Shown here: positions 31,593-40,571 of the stretch, piece by piece
Position numbering within the stretch: position 1 is the stretch's first letter
Layout: each line of letters opens with the position of its first letter
Source of the DNA: Endomychus coccineus
Taxonomy: Eukaryota > Arthropoda > Insecta > Coleoptera > Endomychidae
Direction of reading: 5' to 3'
DNA length: 64,000 nucleotides
NCBI GenBank assembly: GCA_958510875.1
Contig: OY294067.1
Span: 196,402,401-196,466,400 of the forward strand
The notes under the pieces: generated by a model
What the model was told of the DNA's origin: nothing
The model's database searches: none
The model's input: only the letters and a program-made list of their open reading frames with translations
Translations under genes and position numbers: made by a program

Positions 31593-31686
31593 ATGGAAGC
31601 GTACGTAGGGGAGGATGTTCTCAATACGCTTATAAACAAGCTCCCGTTTGAACTTCATATTCCTGGTTATCAATTCTGTGGTCCCG
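31593..31686 (+). pseudogene. PLA2/core protein, N-terminal fragment of the duplicate
   Basis: Matches 27445-27538 up to QFCGP of the calcium loop, then breaks at the junction with copy 5. Confidence 0.85.
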
Positions 31687-31916
31687 ACTCCGATTTTTTC
31701 CTTTGATCGCCAACAGAGTATCTTTCATGGCGAACAATGCGTCTACTCGATTTATTCCAAACTCTACGATATTGTCATTGAACGCTTTGACGATCTGTAA
31801 TCGGATTTCCGAATCCATTCATCATATTTCGATTCCTGATATATATCGGAAATAGGTGAGATGACAGCTCTAGCATCACTGCTGTTACGTGCATACTTTA
31901 CTTTGGATAATGACAT
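31687..31916 (-). pseudogene. Major capsid protein, N-terminal fragment (copy 5)
   Basis: ATG at 31916 (MSLSKVKYARN), ISDIYQESKYDEWIRKSDYR, VEFGINRVDALFAMKD, then TLLAIKGK, where it stops at the junction. Equivalent to residues 1 to about 84. Sequence differs clearly from copies 1 and 4, so it is a separate lineage. Confidence 0.75.
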
Positions 31917-31919
31917 TCT

Positions 31920-32075
31920 TGTTTGAGACGAAACCCCGAAATTTTTTTCAATTTTTATGTTGACCCTGGTAAGTAGGTATCGTACTTTAGGTGTTTTGTT
32001 GGAGACTGATGATGATGTGGTGAGGAAACTTCTCTAATTGTTACCGTCGTTGTTGGCAATGAACGAGAACATTTT
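31920..32075 (-). pseudogene. Short penton-MCP linker gene, decayed (copy 5)
   Basis: Minus-strand translation shows SSVSNKTPKVRYLL and NFGVSSQTR with a stop, matching the small conserved gene of copies 1 and 4 in position and sequence. Confidence 0.5.
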
Positions 32076-32079
32076 CATT

Positions 32080-32612
32080 TACTTCTTGCAAATGTAAATG
32101 TAGGATACTTTTTTATCACGAAAATGTATCGGTTTCAAATGTTGATCCAAAACGAGTACGGTTATGTTGGTAATCTCTTCAATATCAGATACCGGTAGGT
32201 AGAGAGCATTTCCGGCCCCTTCACTATCCTGTAGCCTGGGTCGTAGGTGATAGGAGAATCGGAGATCGTATGCGCAGGTCTATTCCGATAGAAGGCTCTC
32301 ATTGCGAAGTTCGACTCGAAACGTATGTTGGTGACTTTGATTGTGTTAACGAGTGAATCAGACACTTTTTCGATACTCCGTATCCACTATCGTCTTTTTC
32401 GAACGAAATATCATGATCCTTATAGGATATCTCACACTTGAACGTGTTGTTATTTGGCTTCAGCGAGAATACCTCTTCTTTAACCTCCAATTTTTCCCTG
32501 ATCAATTCTTCGAAATCGTTTATATCGTAGTTGTATGAATTGAATCCCAGCAATGCCAAGTAATATTTGTCAGGATTGAACACAATTGAATTCTGCGATG
32601 TGAACGAGGATA
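32080..32612 (-). pseudogene. Penton-like protein, decayed (copy 5)
   Basis: Begins near FTSQNSIVFNPDKYYLALLG, lacks the NSIPNI region by deletion, continues FSLKPNNNTFKCEISYKDHD, then VNTIKVTNIRFESNF, FYRNRPAHTISDSPI with frame changes. N-terminus missing. Confidence 0.75.
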
Positions 32613-32624
32613 TATGTGTACCTA

Positions 32625-33372
32625 GGATAGAAATTGGTATAGTTGTGTTGAGCTAAAACAAAATCTTCATTGTGCTAGTTCATTCATTCATGAGGCCAAT
32701 ATTGTTCATTCAGATATGAGCGGATGCTTGACATATTCAGATGATCGAATATCCTAGGATTGGATTCCACGTTGTTCGTTCACCGGTTCGGAAGAATAAG
32801 ATTACAAATGGAGATTCCTCTACAAACGCACTAGTTCACAAAGTCCATATTTCTCTCTCCGCATCGACTGATATGGCAGAGAGCTTTTGTATCTCCCACT
32901 TTCGGAAGGTTGATAGGGCCGGTGAATCGCTCTTGATGAATCGCAATAGCTTTCCTCTGATTAGATTATTCGAGTAGATGTATTTCACCTTTAGTTCCAT
33001 ACCGTCAATCATAAATTTGACTGTGTTAGCTGCGTTCTCAATCATAACGCAATCGTTGTCGTTTCGAGCACGTACCAATCGGAACGTTCATCGGCCGAAC
33101 GTGATTCGTATGTAGTCGTTGAATATGTTGTATATATGCTTCAGTGGGAGGAGTAAGCTGAACGACTTTGTTGGTGACCTTACAACACTCCCTTCGAAAT
33201 AAGACCAGCTGACTATAGTCATATGTTTCAAACCTGTGAGGGAATAGCATGTCAATCCTTGCACAGCGCACACTATTCCAGAGCCACGAATAATTTAAAT
33301 GTCTCTACCGCTCTCGCTGTACGAACACGAATCGAAAAGGAAAGCTTCATAATTGGGCACCAATAAGTAGAT
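32625..33372 (-). pseudogene. Major capsid protein, middle/C-terminal fragment (copy 5)
   Basis: Starts VPNYEAFLFDSCSYSESGRD (equivalent to about residue 95) and runs through FGR, VRARNDNDCVMIENA, LKVKYIYSNNLIRGKL, with several frame changes, toward the FDHL region at about 32740. It lies upstream of penton, the reverse of the normal order: see findings. Confidence 0.75.
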
Positions 33373-33501
33373 GAACTGGACTAGTCCTCGACCAGGATAT
33401 CCGATCTCCACTTCCGGTCTAGCTGTCGATGTGCATCCGGTGTATGAGCTCGTCCTTATCAGTTTTGAAAGGATGTAGGTGATAAGGATTTTATTTGTGA
33501 A

Positions 33502-33576
33502 GAGTATACAGGGTGTGTATAAAAAGTGTGTCACATGAGAGAGTATACAGGGTGTGTATAAAAAGTGTGTCACATG
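33502..33576. repeat. Two tandem 39 bp units
   Basis: GAGTATACAGGGTGTGTATA-type unit at 33502 and 33541. Probably part of a terminal or junction repeat. No gene in 33373-34700. Confidence 0.85.
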
Positions 33577-33605
33577 TACAGAGTCACGTGACTAACACAT
33601 GACAG

Positions 33606-33850
33606 CATGGCGGCCCTAAGGTACAACTGTCATGGCGACCATAAGGTCCAGCTGTCATGGAGACCATAAGGTCCAGCTGTCATGGCGACCATAAGGTCCA
33701 GCTGTCATGGCGACCATAAGGTCCAGCTGTCATGGCGACCATAAGGTCCAGCTGTCATGGCGACCATAAGGTCCAGCTGTCATGGCGACCATAAGGTCCA
33801 GCTGTCATGGCGACCATAAGGTCCAGCTGTCATGACGACCATAAGGTACA
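33606..33850. repeat. Minisatellite, ten 25 bp units
   Basis: CATGGCGACCATAAGGTCCA plus GCTGT, ten units starting every 25 bp from 33606 to 33831, most identical. The shared 'CTGTCATGGCG' core also appears in the 21418-21905 minisatellite. Confidence 0.95.
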
Positions 33851-33961
33851 AATTGCTTTGTGAAGATGTCACCACCACATGACATCTGTCATGGCGAACC
33901 TAAAGTACAGAATGCTTCGTGCAGATGTCATCACCACATGACAGCTGTCATGGCGGGACCT

Positions 33962-34145
33962 AAGGTACAGACTGCTTCGTGGAGGGGGCTCCGCCACCTC
34001 TAGGAAGCAATCTGTACCTTCGGTCCCAAGGTACAGGCTGCTTCATAGAGATGTCACCACCACATGACAGCTGTCATGATGGACCTAAGGTACAGACTGC
34101 TTCGTGGAGGGGGCTCCGCCACCTCTAGAAAGCAATCTGTACCTT
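33962..34145. repeat. Repeats holding two long hairpins
   Basis: 33962-34020 and 34087-34145 each form a ~59 nt inverted repeat: AAGGTACAGACTGCTTCGTG pairs with the complementary half ending TGTACCTT, around a GGGGCTCCGCC loop. Longer units of about 125 bp repeat from 33880 to 34240. Confidence 0.8.
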
Positions 34146-34552
34146 TGGTCCCAAGGTACAGGCTGCTTCATAGAGATGTCATCACCACGTGACAGCTGTC
34201 ATCGAAGGTACAGACTGCTTCGTGGAGGTGTCCTCACCACTGTCAAACATCATCATCATCAGGGTTAAACCGGAAGTAGGTTATATATTCGACACATTGT
34301 TACACCAGAAGTGAAACAAGAAGTGATCATTTTATTGCATATTCAGAATTAACGTGATGTGCTGAATAAGAATATACTATTTATATGTCGATCAGTTTAA
34401 CCGATCTCTCGCGATGAGGATTTGAAATTTTTATTTTTTAAAGTGAGGCTTTATGGGTATCAAATGAAAGGTCTTAACGCGTAGAATATGAATTTAAAAC
34501 TTTTTCCTGAAAAACTTTCCTGGGGTACATGTAAATGAAGAAAAACCCCACA

Positions 34553-34650
34553 AGCGACTCGGAAGTGACTCGGAACCGACTCGCAAGCGACTCGGAAGCG
34601 ACTCGCAAGCGACTCGAAAGCGACTCGAAAGCGACTCAAAGTCGTTTAAG
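34553..34650. repeat. Degenerate GCGACTCG short tandem repeat
   Basis: About nine units of CGACTCGGAAG/CGACTCGCAAG in a row, followed by AT-rich sequence that leads into copy 4. Confidence 0.8.
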
Positions 34651-34704
34651 GTGTGTGGGTGGGAGGTGTATGAGAAATGAAATATCAAATATTAATAATA
34701 TTTT

Positions 34705-35082
34705 TTATTTATTTTTGAGAAAGTACATTTCATTTAGGAAGTATGATCGTGGAAAGATATCTAGCTCCTTGCACTTATTCGTGAGAAATTCTGCTTTTTG
34801 ATGACCTCGAACATATATAATGTCTGCTGCACACAGTAGAGTCAATCTTAGGATATTATCAATTTCTTCATATTCCACATCGCCCGATGTATATTCCAAA
34901 CCATGACAAAAATGTTCCAAATACCAAGCGGATTTTCGATCCTTCTCACTTAACATCGTTAGCGGTGTGGGTGGCATGAACAACGAATAATGCCGTTTGA
35001 ACCCAATTTGTATAGACATTTCTTTGGGATGAAACACATCATCGATGATGAATCCCTGAATGTCAACCAATGCTACCCTCAT
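34705..35082 (-). CDS. VDIQ-family conserved protein, 3' truncated
   Basis: ATG 35082 (MRVALVDIQGF), IQIGFKRHYSLFMPP, HGLEYTSGDVEYEEIDNILR, ADIIYVRGHQKAEFLTNK, then after KELDIFPRSYF the frame runs into unrelated sequence. It lacks the Cys/His tail of 22101-22604. Shows the ATG that copy 1 has lost. Confidence 0.6.
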   Translation of the reverse strand: MRVALVDIQGFIIDDVFHPKEMSIQIGFKRHYSLFMPPTPLTMLSEKDRKSAWYLEHFCHGLEYTSGDVEYEEIDNILRLTLLCAADIIYVRGHQKAEFLTNKCKELDIFPRSYFLNEMYFLKNK

Positions 35083-35129
35083 GATGGCTCGTACTAAACT
35101 GATTGCTCATGGTCGTTAGGCAGTATGTT

Positions 35130-36399
35130 TTAGATTAGACTCTTCACTATTTCCGAGAGTGGGGAGTACTTCATCAAACAAACGTGAATGATGATACAAT
35201 ATGCTTTCGTATTGGCTGGAAATCCCTTATCTGCCTCGATTTCCAATCGCACATCAACAGTTGCAGATTTCACTGCTTCCTCCTGTTTCGAACAATCGAT
35301 TATGTAGAGGGCGCGCTTTTTGAAACTGGTGTAATCTAACATTGGTTATTTCACAGCAGTCGACGAGGAATTTGTATAGCTAGAGTAGAACTCTGTGTAG
35401 TTATGATGAGCGAGCGCGAAATCATCCTTGGCAAAGTCCAAGTTCATTCGCTCGTTGGGGTAATATTCGCCGTTTAGAGATGAGCGAATACTTGTTATAT
35501 CCAGATGATCAAATATTGTGGGGTTAGCCTTCACATTGTTTCGTTTGTCCGTTTGAAAGAATACTATGACATAGCGAGGTTTTTCAACTGCCGCACTAGT
35601 CTTGACCGCCCATATTTCTCGTCGGGCCTCGCTTGTTATGCCAGGTAGCTCATGGCATTCCCACTTCCGGAATGGAATTAGGATGGGCGAATCACTCTTG
35701 ATTGCTCGCAAGAGCTTTTCTCTAATTATATCGTTGGGATAGATATACTTCACTTTCAATTCCATGCTATCAATCAGGAATTTAACACTGGTCGTGGCGG
35801 TTTCAATGTTAACGCAATCGTTATCGTTTCGAGCACGCACCAGTCGAATAGTCTGCCTGCCAAATGTAATCATCGGGTAATCGTTGAAAATGTTGAATAT
35901 ATGCTTCAGTGGAATCAATAGACTGGATGATTTAGTTTCGTGCAGAACTACGCTCTCAAGGGGGTACAACCAACTAGCGGTAGCCATATGCGTAGAAGCT
36001 GTAGGGGTGTAGCAGGTAAATGCTCGAATAACGCTGACTATACCAGGATCTCGAACTGTTTCGATGTCCCTACCACTCTCAACGTACAAGCAAGAGTCGA
36101 AAAGGAAGGCTCCATAATTCGGTAACAATATAACATTACCTCCACCCTTCACTTCGATTTTTCCCTTGATCACCAATAGAGTATCCTTCATGGAAAAAAA
36201 ACGCGTCCACTTGATTTATCCCAAACTCCACGATGTCGCTGTTATTGAAGGCTTTAACGAACGGTGTAATCGATCTATACTCGGCTTTCCGAATCGACTC
36301 ATCGAATTTCGGCTGCTGGTATAAATCGAAAATTGATGAGATAACATTGTTATCTCCAATATCAACATCTACACCACCAAACTTTCGCTTATTAGGCAT
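35130..36399 (-). pseudogene. Major capsid protein, frameshift and nonsense
   Basis: ATG 36399 (MPNKRKFGGVDVD). An extra A in an A-run at about 36192-36200 shifts frame just before the MKDTLL block; 36191-35346 is then open and ends at TAA 35346-35348 in place of a His codon (AVKH in copy 1). The remaining 70 codons (35342-35130) continue in frame. Otherwise closely similar to 5453-6718. Confidence 0.9.
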
Positions 36400-36401
36400 T
36401 T

Positions 36402-36548
36402 TTATTTAAGGCGAAACCCTAAAGATTGTAGAACTAATCGGTTGGCTATGGTAAGGGTTAGCTCTCGCACTTTCGGTGTTTTGTTGAAGACTGATGAATA
36501 TGAAGCGTGTGAGGTTCTTTTATTACCCACAGCAACAACTAATCCCAT
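36402..36548 (-). CDS. Short conserved protein between penton and major capsid
   Basis: 48 aa: MGLVVAVGNKRTSHASYSSV and a VLQSLGFRLK end. It stops three bases before the capsid ATG, whereas the copy 1 frame runs eight codons longer into the capsid gene. Unknown role. Confidence 0.6.
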   Translation of the reverse strand: MGLVVAVGNKRTSHASYSSVFNKTPKVRELTLTIANRLVLQSLGFRLK

Positions 36549-36557
36549 ATTCTGTTC

Positions 36558-37256
36558 TCAGACTTCTTGTGAATGTAGATGTAGAACACTTTCTTCACCT
36601 CGAAAATTTATTGGGTTCGAATGTTGATCTAGGGCGAGTACGGTGATGTTGGTGATTTCACCGATATCTGACACTGGTAAATATAGAGGATTCTTCGGAC
36701 GTTCCACAATTCTATAGCCAGGATCGTCTGTGATGGGGAAGTCGTAGATCGTATGCGCAGGTCTATCTCGGTAGAAGGCTCCCACGGTAATGTTTGATTC
36801 GAACCGGATGTTGCTTACTTTTATAATGTTGACTGGTAAATCGGACATGTGCACCACGCCCTTTTCCAAGACTTTACGCGAAAACCCCAATATTTTGCCT
36901 AGGCTATCTTCCTTAACAAATGAAATGTCGTGGTTCTTATGAAATATCTCACACTTTAATGTATTGTTATTGGGCTTCAGCGAGAAGACATCTTCTTTCA
37001 CGTTCAATCTTTTCCGAATTAATTCTTCAATGTCGGATAGTTCGTAGTTGCCCGAAGGTATTTCGATTGTTTCCAAAGTCTTTCCATCGTCCCCCAAATA
37101 GTAAAATTTCTCGTTCTCGATATTCGGTATAGAGTTATAAGAAGTGAATCCCAACAAAGCCAAATAGTATCGCTTATCAGGCTTCAACTCGATCGAATTC
37201 TGCGATGTGAACGAGAATATATGGTTGGTGCTTGTTAGTGTGAATAACTGCGACAT
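36558..37256 (-). CDS. Minor capsid (penton-like) protein
   Basis: 232 aa, open, colinear with 6869-7561. MSQLFTLTSTNHIFSF, LALLGFTSYNSIPNIENEKF, FSLKPNNNTLKCEIFHKNHD, ILGFSRKVLEKG, ITDDPGYRIVERPKNPL. The two copies share nearly all conserved blocks, so the gene was under constraint until recently or the copies are young. Confidence 0.75.
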   Translation of the reverse strand: MSQLFTLTSTNHIFSFTSQNSIELKPDKRYYLALLGFTSYNSIPNIENEKFYYLGDDGKTLETIEIPSGNYELSDIEELIRKRLNVKEDVFSLKPNNNTLKCEIFHKNHDISFVKEDSLGKILGFSRKVLEKGVVHMSDLPVNIIKVSNIRFESNITVGAFYRDRPAHTIYDFPITDDPGYRIVERPKNPLYLPVSDIGEITNITVLALDQHSNPINFRGEESVLHLHSQEV

Positions 37257-37285
37257 GATACTGATAAGAATTTATTGTAACATTT

Positions 37286-37756
37286 CTATTTATATTTGCA
37301 CATTAATATATGGAATAAGCATGATCGCATAAAGTATGGATCGTCTCTGCACACTTCTTCAATCAACACCTGCTTCTCATGATGCGTTATTCCCTCGGTC
37401 TCCATGACCTTCGATATCTGTCCAGATAAACATCGCGAACATAGTTTGCGAGGAGGCGGCAGACAATCGCAATCTTCGTCGATATGTTCCGTACACCTCA
37501 TATGGCGGTAAAGGGTGTTCAACATATATTTCGGAACTTCATTCTGATTGAGAGACACCAAATCCAAATGTTTTAGAATGTATTCCATCGGGAGAAATAA
37601 TAAGTCTCTTTTGCTTAGTTCGCTTGAAGGTTTTTCCATTGCTTTTATTAGATTATCATATACGTATCGGATGATTGCATGCATTCCAGGCCTTTGAATA
37701 TCAACAGAAAGTTGTTGCATAATCTTTCCGATAAATTTATCGTAGGATTCAGACAT
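37286..37756 (-). CDS. Conserved unknown protein with Cys cluster
   Basis: 156 aa, open; homologue of 7591-8046. Shared LPMEYILKHLD, CTEHIDEDCD, KLCSRCLSGQI and DDPYFMRSCLFH. The N-terminal 35 residues diverge most. Possible zinc-binding assembly factor (inference). Confidence 0.65.
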   Translation of the reverse strand: MSESYDKFIGKIMQQLSVDIQRPGMHAIIRYVYDNLIKAMEKPSSELSKRDLLFLPMEYILKHLDLVSLNQNEVPKYMLNTLYRHMRCTEHIDEDCDCLPPPRKLCSRCLSGQISKVMETEGITHHEKQVLIEEVCRDDPYFMRSCLFHILMCKYK

Positions 37757-37775
37757 GACTGCTTGCTCCAGATGT

Positions 37776-38912
37776 TTACGTAGAACTGAGGAATTTCAAA
37801 CATAAATGTCCACAAATCACCTGATCATACTTTTGATAAGCGTCGTTATTATAGAAAATTCTAACCCCACCACCGCCCAAATATCGAACTAGTTCCTTTG
37901 GTGGTTTTAAATTTCCGAAAGAGTCAAAGTATTCCACTTGGTTATTCATTTTTCTAAAGGCCACCCAATGAGTACCGCTGTTTTTGATCGAATCCAAATT
38001 CAAAATGGCACATTCTTGCCTCCAGGGACGTTTCCTAGGTAAATTGTCTCGCATAAAGACACCACGAAAATGAGTTATTTTCATTTTTTTCGCGAAACAC
38101 ACCAAATCCACATCGTACAACGGTTTATTGGGTAGCTCTATTGGAAGTTTTTTTGTTTTTAAAAACAACCCAAATCCACCTTTCGCATTCTTCCGCAAGT
38201 ATAATCCTTTACCTAATGACTCCATAGCAGCTTGATGACGCTGATCCTCTTCAAGCTTCTTTTTGGCGTTTCGAACATTGACTACTGTATTAGCGATGGC
38301 ACTTGCACCACCCGCTACAGACTCTAAGGCCCCCAGCGCCCCCAAAATAGGTAGTAATAACTGGAGGATTCCTCCAGATTTCGGCAGGGGTATTATGCGT
38401 GGTACTTTAACACGCTTCTTACCTCCGACTCGCTTAATAGCTATTCGTGCAGCTTTCAATGCATTCATAGCAGACTTTCGCAACGACGCAGACGGTTCCA
38501 TAGACTTGGAAATACTTCCCACGATATCTTTCCGAAAGCAACATCCTCCACGACGACCAGCACGTTTCTTAAGACCCATTCCTAGTTTACGTTTAACTTT
38601 CATTCCCCCAGTAACCAATAGACTAGCTAGTCTTTCACCGGCCTTAGCGTCCTTAGATTTAACACGCTGCCAAGCTGCGTCCTCTAATATTTTATCGGCC
38701 TTATGACGATCTTCTAGAGATTTGTGCTGGGAATAAGCTATGTCGTGTTCGCGACAGGCCGAATCCAACGTATTAACACCTTTATCGCCACGCGCAAGTC
38801 GCTTCTGTAGCTTAGTACCAATCCCGCAGAATCGATACGATGGAATATGTACTTCGAACGGGAGACTGTTTATGAGCGAATTCGACACACCTTCACCCTG
38901 ATAGATCAACAT
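37776..38912 (-). CDS. PLA2 / core protein / cysteine protease single-frame fusion
   Basis: 378 aa, no stop. Residues about 24-62: PLA2 (calcium loop YRFCGIGT, catalytic SACREHDIAYS). About 100-240: basic and hydrophobic core-protein region (GRRGGCCFRKD, KVPRIIPLPKSGG, GALGALESVAGGAS, GKGLYLRKNAKGG). From about 258: adenain-like protease with GTHWVAF (His), YFDSFGN (Asp), YDQVICGHLC (Gln, Cys). In copies 1 and 3 the protease is in the -1 frame. Here a net 5 bp loss just upstream of the A-run joins the frames. A self-cleaving precursor carrying membrane lysis, core and protease would follow. Confidence 0.85.
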   Translation of the reverse strand: MLIYQGEGVSNSLINSLPFEVHIPSYRFCGIGTKLQKRLARGDKGVNTLDSACREHDIAYSQHKSLEDRHKADKILEDAAWQRVKSKDAKAGERLASLLVTGGMKVKRKLGMGLKKRAGRRGGCCFRKDIVGSISKSMEPSASLRKSAMNALKAARIAIKRVGGKKRVKVPRIIPLPKSGGILQLLLPILGALGALESVAGGASAIANTVVNVRNAKKKLEEDQRHQAAMESLGKGLYLRKNAKGGFGLFLKTKKLPIELPNKPLYDVDLVCFAKKMKITHFRGVFMRDNLPRKRPWRQECAILNLDSIKNSGTHWVAFRKMNNQVEYFDSFGNLKPPKELVRYLGGGGVRIFYNNDAYQKYDQVICGHLCLKFLSST

Positions 38913-38984
38913 TGATACTGAGCTCGCGATCTCCGAACGTTTCTATTAATAAAAGCAATCATCATATTCAAACTACCTCACAAT
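38913..38984. promoter_or_regulatory. Divergent intergenic promoter region
   Basis: About 70 bp between divergent PLA2 and ATPase genes, as in copy 1. Contains TATTAATAAAAG; no other motif stands out. Confidence 0.4.
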
Positions 38985-39674
38985 ATGAAGACCGTTCAAC
39001 AAGAGCAGACACTGCCCATCGAAAATTTAGACCTCGGGTCGGCGACTATTAATCGCATAGGTAAACATGGCAAATTTTTACCCGACTCTTTTCGCGCTAT
39101 AATTTGTGGACCTAGTGGGTGTGGTAAAACGAACGTGATGTTATCGCTATTATTCAATCCAAATGGGGCAAAGTTCAAAAACGTCTACGTATACTCAAAG
39201 TCGTTGTATCAGCCCAAGTATCGACTGTTGCAGGAAGTTTTAGATCGAGTTAAAGGTGTCGGCTATTTTCCCTATAAGGACAACGAGGAAATAATAAACC
39301 CGAACGAGGCTAAAGCTAATTCCATATTCCTTTTTGATGACATCGCGTGCGAGGGTCAACAAAAAATTCGGGAATACTATTCCATGTGTAGACATAAGAA
39401 TATCGATGCGGCATATCTGTGCCAAACGTACGCGAAAATACCGAAACAATTGCTTCGCGACAATTGTAATTTGATCGTTCTTTTTAAGCAGGACGAGATC
39501 AATTTGAAGCATGTATTTGATGAGCACGTATCGCCCGACGTCGATTTCAATCAGTTTAAGAAGATGTGCGCCATGTGCAGGACGGATAATTTCGGAACTT
39601 TGGTCATTGCAAAGGATTTCGACTTGAACGATGGTAGATACCGCAAAGGTTTCGATGTATATATAAAAACGTGA
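38985..39674 (+). CDS. Packaging ATPase (A32/FtsK-HerA type)
   Basis: 229 aa, open. MKTVQQEQTLPIENLDLGSA, Walker A GPSGCGKTN, Walker B SIFLFDDIA, RDNCNLIVLFKQDE, C-terminal DLNDGRYRKGFDVYI. Same length and order as copy 1, with three more residues before the Walker A region. Confidence 0.9.
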   Translation: MKTVQQEQTLPIENLDLGSATINRIGKHGKFLPDSFRAIICGPSGCGKTNVMLSLLFNPNGAKFKNVYVYSKSLYQPKYRLLQEVLDRVKGVGYFPYKDNEEIINPNEAKANSIFLFDDIACEGQQKIREYYSMCRHKNIDAAYLCQTYAKIPKQLLRDNCNLIVLFKQDEINLKHVFDEHVSPDVDFNQFKKMCAMCRTDNFGTLVIAKDFDLNDGRYRKGFDVYIKT

Positions 39675-39700
39675 ATTGTTAATTTCAGTCCAAATACAAG

Positions 39701-40538
39701 ATGGACGCCGATCAGTTAGCACGTAAGCGAAAAATCTTCGAATTGAGTAAGTCTATAAGGAAGAAATATTCGGCCTTGTAGCTAGGTAAATCTGAAGAAA
39801 GCGATGGTTAAAAAAATTAAACATCCTACTGCGCAGTTAATGAAAAAAGAAATAAAATTAGAACCTAAAGATAACGATGAAGAAGAAGAAGAAGAAGGGG
39901 AGGGGGGAGAGGAGGATGATGCGTTCGATGATGCTATGACAGAGATTGAACCTTCACTTGCACATTATCCCCCACAAGTTCGTAAGTACGTTCAAGAGCA
40001 TTGGGAAAACAACAAGAAAATCGATAAAGTATATGGACCTGTTTATGATGCGAGCTCTGCCGGTTGGATTCTAGATGTTAAAAAGATAATATTCGGAGAG
40101 AATATCGAAACTGCAGGATATAGCGCAAAGGGAACACCTGAATTGTACGATCTCATATTTTACAAAACACCTACAAAATTCACGAATAACGATCGAGCAG
40201 CATACAAAGAAATTTTGAGGTTAACAAATGCACATAAAAATGTTAATGGTCGTTTGAAGGGTACCAGTGCGATAAAGTACATGTCCATAATTAAACCTAT
40301 GTTCCGACCAACCTCTGTGTCATCGTCGGAGACGACTTCGACAGCAGCAGCAAGCGGTAGCGGTTTACATTTAACATACAACAAGAAGCCTATGGAATAT
40401 ATTTTTTGGGATGATCCAAACGAGCTGGTGGACCGACTAAAACTACTGATGGCATCACAACAAACTGGAAATACTTCATACGATAATGAAATTGTTGCTA
40501 CAATAAATGAACTAAGAGAGGCAAACATCATATATTAG
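39701..40538 (+). pseudogene. WDDPNELV-type protein, nonsense and frameshift
   Basis: ATG 39701 (MDADQLARKRKIFELSKSIR), TAG at 39779-39781, then a frame change before 39804, after which it is open to 40538: acidic run, KVYGPVYDASSAGWILD, YDLIFYKTP, EYIFWDDPNELVDRLKLL. A shorter product from 39804 is possible. Confidence 0.7.
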
Positions 40539-40571
40539 TATTGGATACTTCAACACAACACCATTTATATA

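Larger units (their letters stand above)
28821..31686 (+). repeat. Tandem duplication of 24649-27538
   Basis: Offset is 4172 bp at the start (24649 matches 28821; 24996 matches 29168; 26268 matches 30440), falling to 4148 after small deletions in the integrase. Identity is very high. The left junction is inside the penton gene; the right junction is in the PLA2 calcium loop at 31686, where minus-strand capsid sequence starts. Confidence 0.93.

Noticed and set aside
33606..33850. Possible CRISPR-like array (25 bp repeats)
   Set aside because: Units are directly adjacent with no spacers, and the setting is eukaryotic; it is a minisatellite.
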